From: Oxalobacter formigenes
GTDB taxonomy: Bacteria > Pseudomonadota > Gammaproteobacteria > Burkholderiales > Burkholderiaceae_D
Length of the DNA: 64,000 nt
Direction of reading: 5' to 3'
NCBI GenBank assembly: GCA_023667225.1
Contig: JAMPAN010000001.1
Coordinates: 527,166 to 591,165, forward strand
Shown one piece after another: positions 18,419 through 27,558 of this stretch. Within the stretch, counting starts at the first letter, position 1. Every line of letters starts with the position of its first letter. Position numbers and translations under genes: made by a program. Below the pieces are notes generated by a model. That model was not told the DNA's origin. It did not search any database and was given only the letters and a program-made list of their open reading frames with translations.

Positions 18419-19147
18419 TTACCGGATTATGTTTTCCGCTGCACGGCCTATTTTGAAACACAGGCCTGTTATTTCTTCCAGATAGGTTTCAGGGGCAGAT
18501 GCAGAACCGCAAAACTGTGCAATAGAGGCCAGGAGGCGTTCTCTTTGGGCAAGCAGTATGAATTGCATGTTTTTTGCCTTGAAGACCATGTCAATGGCAT
18601 GAAGCAGTTTTACCGTAAAATCGTCGGGACAGGTATCCAGCCCATTTATAAATACCAGCAGCGGTTTTTTTTCAGTGTGCTGCTCCAGCAGATTCTGAAT
18701 AATGCGGATGTTTTCCTGCGCATGAAGATATTGCTGCAGCATATTTCCGCCGCACGAACCTGAAATTGCCTGGGTGAGGGCAGCCAGGTTTTTCTTTTTC
18801 AGGTAGCCTTCGAGCAGCATGTTTTGTTCGGATGCCAGATACAGCAGCTGTTCAGCGGCACGGTAGAAGCGTTCCTGATTTTCCGCAGGCAGGGCGTGGG
18901 CCAGATCAGCCATGAAGCTCATCATGGCAAGCTGGCTTTTGCCGGATTGTGCAGCATCAATCAGAATATACTGGTAAGGGGCTTGGTTTTCTTTGAGGAA
19001 ATGAATAAATTTCTGGATAAACCGTGCTTTCCCCTCATGATTGGGACCATCCAGGATGAGGGGAGAAACCTTGACATCATCCGCCAAAAGGGTTGCCAGT
19101 CTGACGGCATATTGTTTCAGGATTTCTTCATGTTGCTCAAAACGCAT
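18419..19147 (-). CDS. KAP-like P-loop NTPase, short and with degenerate nucleotide-binding motifs
   Basis: The 242-residue protein resembles the NTPase core of the KAP family: GPNHEGKA at 34-41 occupies the Walker A position, and LLVFINGLDTCPDD at 163-176 matches the family's Walker B segment (VFIDDLDRC), followed by the typical KLLHAIDMVFKAKNMQFILLAQRERL. The Ser/Thr after the Walker A Lys is Ala, and the first Asp of Walker B is Asn, so ATP hydrolysis is doubtful. It also lacks the membrane helices inserted in many KAP proteins and is much shorter than usual. The frame is intact. No partner gene is obvious. Assignment to KAP is by motif reading only. Confidence 0.65.
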   Translation of the reverse strand: MRFEQHEEILKQYAVRLATLLADDVKVSPLILDGPNHEGKARFIQKFIHFLKENQAPYQYILIDAAQSGKSQLAMMSFMADLAHALPAENQERFYRAAEQLLYLASEQNMLLEGYLKKKNLAALTQAISGSCGGNMLQQYLHAQENIRIIQNLLEQHTEKKPLLVFINGLDTCPDDFTVKLLHAIDMVFKAKNMQFILLAQRERLLASIAQFCGSASAPETYLEEITGLCFKIGRAAENIIR

Positions 19148-19293
19148 ATTGTTCCTGCTGCGGCCTTGTTTCCATGCAAAGTGTGATTATCGCATATCCG
19201 GCGAATGGCCATCATAACCAATCAAGTCAACAAATTCCATTTAATAATTTATTAAAAAAACAATAGATTAAAGTTATTTATTAATGTAAATTA

Positions 19294-20559
19294 TTATAAT
19301 GTTTCCAGGGCATTGATCTCTTTTTTTCGGGCATAGCGAAGAAGCAGTACCAAAGCTAGTGCCGCTGCAATAAAGAACAATCCGGCGTAGCCAATGCGGG
19401 AAAGGCCGTACCGGTTATATACCTGCCCGCCAATTAATGCGCCGCCGCCTATACCGATATTGTAGATGCCGGAGTAGATGGAAGTGGCAACATCCGTTGC
19501 GTCGTGGGCAAATTTCAGTATTTTGGACTGAAGAACCAGGCCAACGCCGGTCATGGCGGCTCCCCATATAAAGCAAAGCGTACAGACTGAAAACAAGTTG
19601 GAAGCGGCACTTTCCAGCATAAGAAGGGAAAGGCCAACCAGAATAACAGGCAGATAAAACATGACGACAGGATATTTTCCTGTGGTATGGCTTAACACAA
19701 TACTGCCAATAACTCCGGCTCCCCCCATAATAAGGAGGATAACTACAACCAGTTGTGGAGAAAACTGGCCGATGCTTTCCAGATAGGGAGTGAGGTAAGT
19801 ATAGGCGGCAAAATGGCCGCATACGACCATTGCTGTGAGGATGTAAGCTACGATCAGGGGCGGACGGTGAAACAGTACCGGCAGGCTTTTCAACGAACCG
19901 GCATTGGCACTGGGAAGCATCGGTAAAGTCAGCCACATGACGGCAAAAACGGGCAGGGCTATTATGCTGACAGCGGCAAAAGCCCAGCGCCACCCAAAGC
20001 TATGACCAATTGCCGTGCCTAGCGGTACGCCAAGCACAACAGCAAGCGCGGCGCCTGCTACAACAAGACCCAGTGCCTGCGGCTGTTTCCCCTGTGGCGC
20101 AACCCGGTATGCCAGGGGAACAGCGATAGACCAGAAAATGGCATGGGCCAAAGCAATGCCGATTCTGGCGATAAGCAGCATGGAAAAGCTGGAAGCAAAG
20201 GCAGCCATTGCATTGCCGGCGATAAATACCAGCAAAACGCCAAGCAGCAGCCGTTTCCTTTCGCAACGTGCGCTTGCAATGGTTAGTGGAAGCGACATGA
20301 GTGCAACAGTCCACGCATAAAAAGTCATGATGGTGCCCATTTCCGGCTGTGACCGATTTAGGCTTGCCGCCATATCCGGCAAAAGGCCGACAGGCATAAA
20401 TTCGGTACTGACAAAAATAAAAGCGGAAAAACTCAGGCTCAGGGCAGGCAGCCAGGCATGAAGGTGGCTTTTCAATGTATAGCCGGTATCTTTCCGTGAT
20501 AACGGGACAAGAGGCTGGTCAGCCTGTTGTTCCGGCATTTTTTGTTCAGGTATGCTCAT
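19294..20559 (-). CDS. MFS exporter, DHA1 type, resembling SotB sugar efflux proteins
   Basis: The 421-residue transporter has 12 predicted membrane segments after a 35-residue hydrophilic N-terminus. The segment FVSTEFMPVGLLPDMAASLNRSQPEMG is characteristic of the SotB/YdhP/AraJ group, and the loop 2-3 basic motif appears as SARCERKRLLLG. Members export arabinose, IPTG-like sugars or drugs. The ATG at 20559 has no clear ribosome binding site. It is divergent from nrdD, with the FNR-type box in between. AT-rich sequence without a hairpin follows its stop. Confidence 0.82.
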   Translation of the reverse strand: MSIPEQKMPEQQADQPLVPLSRKDTGYTLKSHLHAWLPALSLSFSAFIFVSTEFMPVGLLPDMAASLNRSQPEMGTIMTFYAWTVALMSLPLTIASARCERKRLLLGVLLVFIAGNAMAAFASSFSMLLIARIGIALAHAIFWSIAVPLAYRVAPQGKQPQALGLVVAGAALAVVLGVPLGTAIGHSFGWRWAFAAVSIIALPVFAVMWLTLPMLPSANAGSLKSLPVLFHRPPLIVAYILTAMVVCGHFAAYTYLTPYLESIGQFSPQLVVVILLIMGGAGVIGSIVLSHTTGKYPVVMFYLPVILVGLSLLMLESAASNLFSVCTLCFIWGAAMTGVGLVLQSKILKFAHDATDVATSIYSGIYNIGIGGGALIGGQVYNRYGLSRIGYAGLFFIAAALALVLLLRYARKKEINALETL

Positions 20560-20717
20560 GTTGGCAAGTCGATGAAATTCCTGGCAGTTATCATTTGGCG
20601 GGCATTCTATCCCTTTTTAACAAAATGAGTCGGCGGCTTTTCAGCAAGATGAGGGACACAGGATATATGGGTGTTATTGACTACTTTTTCTGTGATGGTG
20701 TTGAACAGCGAATAAAA

Positions 20718-20731
20718 TTGATCCAGATCAA
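20718..20731 (+). promoter_or_regulatory. Consensus FNR/Anr-type binding site upstream of nrdD
   Basis: TTGATCCAGATCAA fits TTGAT-N4-ATCAA exactly and is symmetric in both half-sites. It is 200 bases upstream of the nrdD ATG and is the clearest signal in the 371 bases between sotB-like and nrdD. FNR-type activation normally places the site 41.5 bases upstream of the transcript start, which would give a start near 20766 and a leader of about 165 bases. No good -10 is visible there. Anaerobic induction of a class III reductase by FNR is well known; here it is inferred. Confidence 0.75.
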
Positions 20732-20930
20732 GAAAAGAGAATTTTTTCTTTTTTTCACATGACGGTTTTATGCGGCTTTGCGAGGAGGGTGTCGAGTTCC
20801 CTGTTTCCTGAAACCCTGATAGGTATTGGCCTGAAAGCGAATTCAGAAAAAATAAAAGGAGAAAAGCACGATTTGCCGGGAGAAATTATAATATTTTGCT
20901 TTGGAACTTAACTTTCGGGGGAAAGAGGAT

Positions 20931-23324
20931 ATGTTTGAATCAGTTCAGGAAATTGATTCGGATGCCCAGTTGGAAAATGGCGTTGCCGGGTCAGAGTTCC
21001 GCTTCAGTGCTATCCAGAAGAGAGATGGGCGGATAGTACCGTATGACATTACCAAAATTGCCGAAGCCATTAACAAGGCGCTGCTAGCATGCAATCGCGG
21101 TAATCTGGAAGAAAGCATGCGCCTTGCCAAAGCGGTAGAATACAAGCTCTGCCTTCGTTTTCGGGAAGCATCCCCCAGTATTGAAGATATTCAGGATATG
21201 GTGGAAACCGTGCTTATGGACAGCGGTTACGCCTATGTAGCCAAAAAATATATCCTTTACCGTTCCGAACGCAGCAGGGTACGGACACGCAATACCAGTT
21301 TGATGCGTGTTTTTGACGAATTGACCCATAAGGATGCAACGTTAAGCGACATCAAGCGGGAAAACGGCAATGTCGATGGCGATACGGCAATGGGAGTGAT
21401 GCTCAAGTATGGATCGGAAGGTGCCAAGGATTATTACAAGCACTTTGTACTGTCGCCCGAACAGGCAAAAGCCCACTCGGAAGGTGATATTCATATTCAC
21501 GATTTCGATTTTTATACGTTGACTACTACCTGTTGCCAGATTGATATCAAGAAACTGTTTGAGGGCGGTTTTTCAACAGGGCATGGTAATTTGAGGGAAC
21601 CCAACAGTATCCAGAGTTATGCAGCGCTGGCATGTATTGCCATTCAGTCAAATCAGAATGATCAGCATGGCGGGCAAAGTATCCCTAATTTTGATTACGG
21701 CCTGGCAAGGGGCGTGGAAAAATCCTACAAAAAAAATTATATTTCCAATTTTTTCAAAGCCTTAAAGTTACTGGTTCCTGCTGAAAATCCAAGTAAGGAA
21801 AAGATAGCGGAAATATTCCAGGCTATTGAGGCAGAATCCGGGCTTTTCCCTTGCCTGGCTATGCCTGAAGCCTTTCGGGAAAAGGAAAAAGCTGCTTTTT
21901 CGGCGGTGGTGAAGGAAGACGCCATTCTGTCGGCTATTCAGGCTTTTGCCAAAGAAAATGCCGAAACGGAAACAGACCGCGATGTGCGCCAGGCCATGGA
22001 AGCGCTGGTTCATAACCTTAACACCATGCACAGCCGTGCCGGTGCGCAAACGCCTTTTTCCAGCATCAATTACGGTACAGATACCTCGCCAGAGGGCCGG
22101 ATGATCATTCGTAATATTATGCTGGCAATGGAGTCGGGCCTGGGCAATGGCGAGACAGCTATTTTTCCTATTAATATCTTCAAGGTTAAAGAAGGGATCA
22201 ATTATAATCCGGGAGACCCGAACTATGATTTGTTCCAGCTTGCCTGCAAAGTCAGCGCAAAAAGGCTGTTCCCCAATTTCGCTTTTCTGGATGCGCCGTT
22301 TAACCTGCGTTATTACCGCCCTGGCCGTCCGGAAACCGAGGCTGTTTATATGGGATGCCGCACACGCGTGATGGGCAATGCTTTTGATCCGGAAAACGAA
22401 ATTGCCTTTGGCAGAGGCAACCTGAGCTTTACTTCCATCAATTTGCCTCGCATTGCCCTAAACAGCAAAGGCAACATGGAATGGTTTTTTGATGAGCTGG
22501 AACGGAAAATGGAGCTGGTTGCCAGACAGCTTCTGGATCGTTTTAAAATCCAGTCTTCCAAAAAAGTGAAAAATTTTCCTTTCCTGATGGGGCAGGGTAT
22601 CTGGATCGGTTCGGACAAGCTGGGACCCAATGACGAAATTGGCGAAGTGCTCAAGCACGGCACATTGTCAATTGGTTTTATCGGCCTGGCAGAAACACTG
22701 GTGGCTTTGACGGGCAAACATCACGGAGAATCCAAGGAAGCGCGCAATCTTGGCCTGGAAATTATCAGTTTTATGAATGATTTTCTTGACAGAATGACCG
22801 AAAAACACGGGTTAAATTTCTCTTTGCTGGCTACTCCTGCTGAAGGACTCTCCGGGCGTTTTGTTCGGATGGACAAACAAAAATTTGGCATTATCAAAGG
22901 TGTAACAGACCGTGAATATTACACAAACAGTTTTCATGTGCCGGTCTATTTCCCGATCTCGGCGTATGAAAAAATCCAGATTGAGGCGCCTTATCATGCG
23001 TTGACAGCCGCCGGGCATATTACTTATGTGGAACTGGATGGCGATACATCCAATAATGTCAAGGCATTTGAGAAAGTAGTGCGCGCCATGAAGGAAGCCG
23101 GAGTAGGGTATGGTTCAGTCAACCATCCGGTAGATCGTGATCCGGTTTGCGGTTACAACGGCATTATTGGCGAAGTGTGTCCGAAATGCGGACGCAAGGA
23201 AAAAGAGGACGGAATCAAGTTTGAACGTATCCGTCGCATAACGGGTTATCTGGTCGGTACGCTGGAACGTTTCAATAATGCCAAGCGTGCCGAGGAATCG
23301 GATCGTGTCAAGCACCAGGCCTGA
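20931..23324 (+). CDS. nrdD: Anaerobic ribonucleoside-triphosphate reductase (class III)
   Basis: This 797-residue glycyl-radical enzyme reduces ribonucleotides to deoxyribonucleotides without oxygen. It has an N-terminal ATP-cone (IQKRDGRIVPYDITKIAEAINKAL), the core with HDFDFYTLTTTCCQIDI, a C-terminal zinc site built from CGYN...CPKCGR, and the radical Gly at about 772 in RRITGYLVGT. The frame begins at a TTG (20901), but the ATG at 20931 follows a GAGG and gives the expected N-terminus. It overlaps nrdG. No class I or II reductase is in the window. Confidence 0.96.
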   Translation: MFESVQEIDSDAQLENGVAGSEFRFSAIQKRDGRIVPYDITKIAEAINKALLACNRGNLEESMRLAKAVEYKLCLRFREASPSIEDIQDMVETVLMDSGYAYVAKKYILYRSERSRVRTRNTSLMRVFDELTHKDATLSDIKRENGNVDGDTAMGVMLKYGSEGAKDYYKHFVLSPEQAKAHSEGDIHIHDFDFYTLTTTCCQIDIKKLFEGGFSTGHGNLREPNSIQSYAALACIAIQSNQNDQHGGQSIPNFDYGLARGVEKSYKKNYISNFFKALKLLVPAENPSKEKIAEIFQAIEAESGLFPCLAMPEAFREKEKAAFSAVVKEDAILSAIQAFAKENAETETDRDVRQAMEALVHNLNTMHSRAGAQTPFSSINYGTDTSPEGRMIIRNIMLAMESGLGNGETAIFPINIFKVKEGINYNPGDPNYDLFQLACKVSAKRLFPNFAFLDAPFNLRYYRPGRPETEAVYMGCRTRVMGNAFDPENEIAFGRGNLSFTSINLPRIALNSKGNMEWFFDELERKMELVARQLLDRFKIQSSKKVKNFPFLMGQGIWIGSDKLGPNDEIGEVLKHGTLSIGFIGLAETLVALTGKHHGESKEARNLGLEIISFMNDFLDRMTEKHGLNFSLLATPAEGLSGRFVRMDKQKFGIIKGVTDREYYTNSFHVPVYFPISAYEKIQIEAPYHALTAAGHITYVELDGDTSNNVKAFEKVVRAMKEAGVGYGSVNHPVDRDPVCGYNGIIGEVCPKCGRKEKEDGIKFERIRRITGYLVGTLERFNNAKRAEESDRVKHQA

Positions 23325-23853
23325 TGCCGGAAGGATTCGTGTTGCCGGTATAGAGAATGATTCCATAACCGACGGCCCCGGATTGCGACTGACACTCTTT
23401 GTTCAGGGATGTCCCAGAGCGTGTCCGGGTTGCCATAATCCTGAGTCTATCCCGCTGGAAGGAGGCAGGTGGTATTCGGCTGAAGAATTGTTTTGCCGGA
23501 TTTGCAAAAATCCGATTCTGACGGGTGTAACTTTCAGCGGGGGAGAACCGCTGAGTCAGGCGGTTTCTCTTTTGCCGCTTGCAAAAATGATACGGCAGAA
23601 AAAACTGGATCTGGCTATTTATACCGGTTATGTCTTTGAGGACATTCTTGCCCATGCTGATCCGGATATGCTGGCACTGCTCTCATGGGCCGATATTCTG
23701 ATTGACGGACCGTTTGTCATCAAGCAACGCAATCTGTCGCTACGTTTCAGGGGATCGGCAAACCAGCGTATACTGGATTTGCCACGATCGCTGGCAGAAA
23801 AAAAAGCAATCTGGACAGAAGATCCCGACTGGCTCGGCGACCAGCCGGAATAA
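23305..23853 (+). CDS. nrdG: Class III RNR activase (radical SAM, NrdG)
   Basis: This is a radical-SAM enzyme of about 182 residues with CPRACPGCHNPES (Cys 36, 40 and 43 binding the 4Fe-4S cluster). It cleaves S-adenosylmethionine to install the glycyl radical on NrdD. GIENDSITDGPGLRLTLFVQG before the cluster and TFSGGEPLSQ after it are typical. The start is uncertain: an ATG at 23278 lies deep in nrdD, while the GTG at 23305 has GAGGA eight bases upstream and overlaps nrdD by only 20 bases; I chose the latter. Co-translation with nrdD is expected. Confidence 0.93.
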   Translation: MSSTRPDAGRIRVAGIENDSITDGPGLRLTLFVQGCPRACPGCHNPESIPLEGGRWYSAEELFCRICKNPILTGVTFSGGEPLSQAVSLLPLAKMIRQKKLDLAIYTGYVFEDILAHADPDMLALLSWADILIDGPFVIKQRNLSLRFRGSANQRILDLPRSLAEKKAIWTEDPDWLGDQPE

Positions 23854-23883
23854 GAAAAAGAACAACAATGAAAGGAACACGTA

Positions 23884-24264
23884 GTGCGTATTCTCCATAC
23901 TATGATCAGGGTAGGTGATTTGCAGCGTTCTATTAATTTTTATACCGATATACTGGGCATGACGCTGTTAAGGATGAAAGACAATCCTGAATTCAAATAT
24001 ACGCTTGCCTATCTGGGATATGGCAGCAATCCTGACCATGCCGAGCTGGAACTGACCTGGAATTATGGTGTTGACCATTACGAGATGGGAACAGCTTATG
24101 GGCATATTGCCATTGGAACCAACGATATTTACGCCATGTGTGATCGTATTCGGGAAAAGGGAGGCAGGCTTTCCAGGGAACCCGGTCCGGTCAAAGGCGG
24201 TAAAACGGTTATTGCTTTTCTTGAAGATCCGGACGGATACCGGATTGAACTGATTGAGACTTGA
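23884..24264 (+). CDS. gloA: Lactoylglutathione lyase (glyoxalase I)
   Basis: The 126-residue metalloenzyme converts the methylglyoxal-glutathione adduct to S-lactoylglutathione. All four metal ligands of the E. coli enzyme are present at the same positions: His5, Glu56, His74 and Glu122. [21 protein letters not shown] and the closing [12 protein letters not shown] match the family closely. The start is a GTG. It follows nrdG by 30 bases and may be read from the same transcript, and it converges with the TetR-type gene. Confidence 0.94.
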   Translation: MRILHTMIRVGDLQRSINFYTDILGMTLLRMKDNPEFKYTLAYLGYGSNPDHAELELTWNYGVDHYEMGTAYGHIAIGTNDIYAMCDRIREKGGRLSREPGPVKGGKTVIAFLEDPDGYRIELIET

Positions 24265-24391
24265 CAAAGTTGCCTGGTCTTTACCGGTTTATTACTTTTT
24301 CAGAATAAAACAGGTCAAGACCAAACAAGGCGGCCTGTTGCGCAGGATGTTAGATTGGGTGCAGCATAAAAATCCGCAACGGAAAATTCTG

Positions 24392-25042
24392 TCATTTTCC
24401 ATATGCCGCCATGAAAACCGTAACAGCTGTCTCAACCATTTCTTGTATGCGCTTTGCCGGAAGCGGTTTTTCCATGCTTAGCAGAAAGTATTCATAACAT
24501 TCTGCCTCTAGAAGACTTCTTAGATGGGCGGCCGCAATCAGCGGATTTTTTTTCTGGAGTGTTCCTGCTTCCATAGCTTTTTTGAGGTAGGCGGCAATTT
24601 GTGCCAACGCTTTTCGGGGACCGGATTCATAGTAGATACGTCCAATTTCCGATTGCCGGGATTCAGCGACAAGAAAGCGGCGGATGGCAAGCAACTCAGG
24701 CATATAAAGAAAACTGATAAAGTTTTCCCCAAAACGGAGGAGTGTAGCCCGTACATCGTCCGGCGGCTCATTCAGCGCGAGAAAAGCAGCATTGATGTAA
24801 TTTTGCGCTGCATCTGTCAGGATAGTGCTTTTTTCCTGGTTCTGGAGCCGGGCAACATGGCGGATAATTTCCAGAAGCAGGGCTTCCTTTGAGGGAAAAT
24901 GGTTATACAATGTTGACTTGGAACCGCCTACACGGCTGGCAATGACGTTCATTGAGGCATTGTGAAATCCCACTTCCCTGAAAACCTGTACTGCCGTTTC
25001 CAGTATAGCCTGTCTTTTTTTGCTGCGTATCTGATTCATCAT
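24392..25042 (-). CDS. TetR-family repressor of the adjacent efflux pump
   Basis: The regulator has about 216 residues. Its N-terminal TetR HTH reads RQAILETAVQVFREVGFHNASMNVIASRVGGSKSTLYNHFPSKEALL; the remaining helical domain is a ligand-binding region with an AefR-like C-terminus (AAHLRSLLEAECYEYFLLS). The frame extends far upstream to 25345 through the pump promoter, so the tandem ATGs at 25042 and 25039 are the real start. It is divergent from the tripartite pump operon, with a perfect palindrome in the 81-base gap; repression relieved by a toxic substrate is the likely logic. Confidence 0.88.
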   Translation of the reverse strand: MMNQIRSKKRQAILETAVQVFREVGFHNASMNVIASRVGGSKSTLYNHFPSKEALLLEIIRHVARLQNQEKSTILTDAAQNYINAAFLALNEPPDDVRATLLRFGENFISFLYMPELLAIRRFLVAESRQSEIGRIYYESGPRKALAQIAAYLKKAMEAGTLQKKNPLIAAAHLRSLLEAECYEYFLLSMEKPLPAKRIQEMVETAVTVFMAAYGK

Positions 25043-25069
25043 AATTTGTAAAGACGCAAAAATAGCAAC

Positions 25070-25097
25070 TTGATTATATCCGGTTGTAAGGTACAAT
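25070..25097 (+). promoter_or_regulatory. Predicted sigma-70 promoter of the efflux operon
   Basis: TTGATT (25070-25075) as -35 and TACAAT (25092-25097) as -10 are separated by 16 bases. The predicted transcript start is near 25104, leaving a leader of only about 20 bases before the ATG at 25124. The -10 lies inside the operator palindrome. Confidence 0.6.
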
Positions 25098-25123
25098 TGA
25101 ACCGTACAGTACGGTTCAATTGT
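25093..25123 (+). promoter_or_regulatory. Perfect 31-bp palindromic operator over the pump promoter
   Basis: The arms ACAATTGAACCGTAC (25093-25107) and GTACGGTTCAATTGT (25109-25123) are exact reverse complements around one central base. The palindrome covers most of the -10, the predicted transcript start and the translation initiation region, and ends at the base before the ATG. It is the expected type of target for the divergent TetR protein. In the mRNA, part of it could also fold over the initiation codon. Confidence 0.82.
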
Positions 25124-26584
25124 ATGAAGAAAAACTCTCTTTTTTCTGCCAGGCAGCTCCACTTTGCCCTGCATATGGGTGTAGTGCTGGGGACACTGTT
25201 TCTGGGCAGTTGTGCCTGGATGCCTGATCTGGAAAGCCAAACGGAAATCAGGCCAGTTGACGCTTATGCAAGCGAAGAAACTTTGCAGGGAAACAACACG
25301 GTATGGCCTGGAGACGAATGGTGGTGTATTTACGGCGATCCCCAACTTGGCGCGCTTATTCAGGAAGGTCTGGCTAATTCTCCCAACATGGCTATTGCCG
25401 AAGCAAGATTGCGTCGTGCTGTTTCCATGGCTGAGTGGGCGGAATCTGCGCTTTATCCCGATGTGGATGCCAATGTTTCAGTTTCTGCAGAAAAGCAAAG
25501 CTATCGAACTGCTGGAGGAAGCAATGTAAAACATGGCTGGCGTGATTATGGCAGAGCCAGCCTGGATTTTAGCTGGGAAATTGATTTCTGGGGGAAAAAT
25601 AGGGCAGCACTGGCTGCGGCAACATCTGCTGCGGAAGCAGCAGATGCCGACCGGTCAGAAGCCAGGCTGGTATTAACGGCTTCAATTGCGTCTGCTTATG
25701 GCGAATTGGCCCGGCTGTATGCTGCCCATGATACGGCAAAGGCCGCTATAAAAGTACGAGACAAAAATCTGCGGCTTTTTCGCAACCGTTTCCGGGAAGG
25801 TATGGAAACTTTGGCAAGCGTTCGCCAGGAAGAAGCGCGGCTGGCTGCGGCGCGGGAAGAGTTGCTGGAACTGGAAGAGTTAATGGCACTCCAAAGGAAT
25901 CAACTTGCGGCACTTATGGGGGAAGGGCCGGACAGAGGTCTTGCCATTTCACGGCCTGTTCTTGACCTGAAAAAAGGATTTTCCTTGCCGCAACAAATAC
26001 AGCTGGATTTACTGGGAAGAAGGCCTGATATCGTAGCGGCAAGAAAACGGGTGGAATCTGCTGCCAGTACTATCGAACAACGAAAAGCGGAATTTTATCC
26101 CAATGTCAATTTATCTGCCCTTATCGGTTTTCAGGCTTTAGGTATTAATCATCTGGGAAGTTCTGGCGCTGATTTTGGCGCTGTCGGACCTGCTGTTTCC
26201 CTGCCGATTTTTAACGGTGGCAGATTAAGATCGCAGCTTTTTGTTGCGCAGGCTGAATTGGAAGAAGCTATTGGCAATTACAACATGACTGTCACGCAGG
26301 CTTTGCAGCAAGTCGCTGATGCTGCAACCAGCCAGAAAGCGCTTGGCAGGCAGTTAACCAGAATAAATCAAGCTGTTGAAGCTGCCAGGGAAGCGCATCG
26401 CATTGTGAATCAGCGGTATAACGGCGGGCTGTCCAATTATATTGAAGTGTTGGCAGCTGAAGAGATCTTGCTGTCCAATCTTCGATTGCAAAGCGATCTC
26501 CGGTCACGCTCTTTTACACTGGATGTTGCCCTGGTAAAAGCGTTAGGCGGAGGATATACCGTTTTGCCTGGAGACAAGGAATGA
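25124..26584 (+). CDS. Outer-membrane efflux lipoprotein, NodT/OprM family
   Basis: The precursor has 486 residues. A type II signal peptide ends in LFLGSC, lipidated Cys about 30, and the mature protein has two TolC-like (OEP) repeats: WWCIYGDPQLGALIQEGLANSPNMAIAEARLRRA begins the first, and LDLLGRRPDIVAARKRVESA the second, ending in QRYNGGLSNYIEVLAAE. It forms the trimeric outer-membrane channel of the pump encoded by the next two genes. The frame continues upstream of 25124 through the operator, so the ATG at the edge of the palindrome is the chosen start; no standard ribosome binding site precedes it. Confidence 0.92.
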   Translation: MKKNSLFSARQLHFALHMGVVLGTLFLGSCAWMPDLESQTEIRPVDAYASEETLQGNNTVWPGDEWWCIYGDPQLGALIQEGLANSPNMAIAEARLRRAVSMAEWAESALYPDVDANVSVSAEKQSYRTAGGSNVKHGWRDYGRASLDFSWEIDFWGKNRAALAAATSAAEAADADRSEARLVLTASIASAYGELARLYAAHDTAKAAIKVRDKNLRLFRNRFREGMETLASVRQEEARLAAAREELLELEELMALQRNQLAALMGEGPDRGLAISRPVLDLKKGFSLPQQIQLDLLGRRPDIVAARKRVESAASTIEQRKAEFYPNVNLSALIGFQALGINHLGSSGADFGAVGPAVSLPIFNGGRLRSQLFVAQAELEEAIGNYNMTVTQALQQVADAATSQKALGRQLTRINQAVEAAREAHRIVNQRYNGGLSNYIEVLAAEEILLSNLRLQSDLRSRSFTLDVALVKALGGGYTVLPGDKE

Positions 26585-26585
26585 T

Positions 26586-27542
26586 ATGACCTCATCTTCT
26601 GATTTGCCTGAGAAATTTGAAAAACCGGCCAATGTCCGCCGGAAAAAGGGATTTATTCTGCTGGGTTGTGCGATTGTGGTTTGTGCAATAACCTGGGGAT
26701 TGTACTGGTTTTTTTGGGGTTCCTATTTTGTTGAAACGGATAATGCCTATACAGCTGTAGAGGTTGTGCAGGTTACGCCCTCAACAGGCGGTACCATCCA
26801 GGAAGTCAGGGTAGTGGATACACAAAATGTAATGGCAGGGGAAATCCTGGTTGTTATTGATGAAGTGGATGCAAAATTGGCGTTGGCGCAGGCCAAAGCG
26901 GATGCCGAACATGCTGTAGCACAACTGGCTATGGCTGAATCTGATTATGCACGGGCAAAAATTGACCTGAAACGCCGCCGCGCATTGGTTGGGGATGGTT
27001 CTGTCTCCGGTGATGAATTGACTCGCGCACAAAATGCCTATACTTCCGGAAAAGCATCTGTCCAGGCGGCAAAAGCGGCTATTGAGCAGGCCAGAGCGCG
27101 TGTCAGGCAGGCGGAAGTTGATTTTGGACGAACTGTGGTGCGTTCGCCGGTAAACGGCGTGATTGCCAAACGGACTGTGCAGGTGGGACAGCGGGTTCAG
27201 GCTGGTGATGTTTTGCTTTCTGTGGTTCCGCTTCACGAGATGCATGTGGATGCCAATTTCAAGGAAGGTCAGCTTGAGCGTGTCCATGTGGGACAGAAAG
27301 CAAAGCTGCATGCTGACATTTACGGCAGATCAGTGGTGTATAACGGCGTAGTAGAAGGCTTATCCGGCGGGACCGGATCGGCTTTTGCCATTATTCCGGC
27401 GCAAAATGCCACTGGCAACTGGATCAAGGTAGTGCAACGCCTGCCTGTCCGTATTCGTCTTGATCCCCAGGAACTGAAAGCCAATCCGCTTTCAGTCGGG
27501 CTTTCCATGACAGTAACGATTGATACCCGCGATATGAAGTAA
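26586..27542 (+). CDS. emrA: EmrA-type membrane fusion protein (HlyD family)
   Basis: This 318-residue periplasmic adaptor is anchored by one N-terminal membrane helix (residues 23-42). FVETDNAYTAVEVVQVTPSTGGTI is the EmrA signature. A lipoyl-like half motif, an alpha-helical hairpin (residues 95-180, heptad-rich with many Ala) and the second lipoyl half (TVVRSPVNGVIAKRTVQVGQRV) follow. It would link the outer-membrane lipoprotein to the EmrB-type pump. The gene begins one base after the upstream stop codon, so translation is coupled. Confidence 0.93.
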   Translation: MTSSSDLPEKFEKPANVRRKKGFILLGCAIVVCAITWGLYWFFWGSYFVETDNAYTAVEVVQVTPSTGGTIQEVRVVDTQNVMAGEILVVIDEVDAKLALAQAKADAEHAVAQLAMAESDYARAKIDLKRRRALVGDGSVSGDELTRAQNAYTSGKASVQAAKAAIEQARARVRQAEVDFGRTVVRSPVNGVIAKRTVQVGQRVQAGDVLLSVVPLHEMHVDANFKEGQLERVHVGQKAKLHADIYGRSVVYNGVVEGLSGGTGSAFAIIPAQNATGNWIKVVQRLPVRIRLDPQELKANPLSVGLSMTVTIDTRDMK

Positions 27543-27558
27543 TGCCGGTTTACAGGGT

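Noticed and set aside
24279-24325. TGGTCTT / AAGACCA repeat as terminator between gloA and the TetR gene
   Set aside because: The arms are short with a loop of nearly 30 bases and no T-run.
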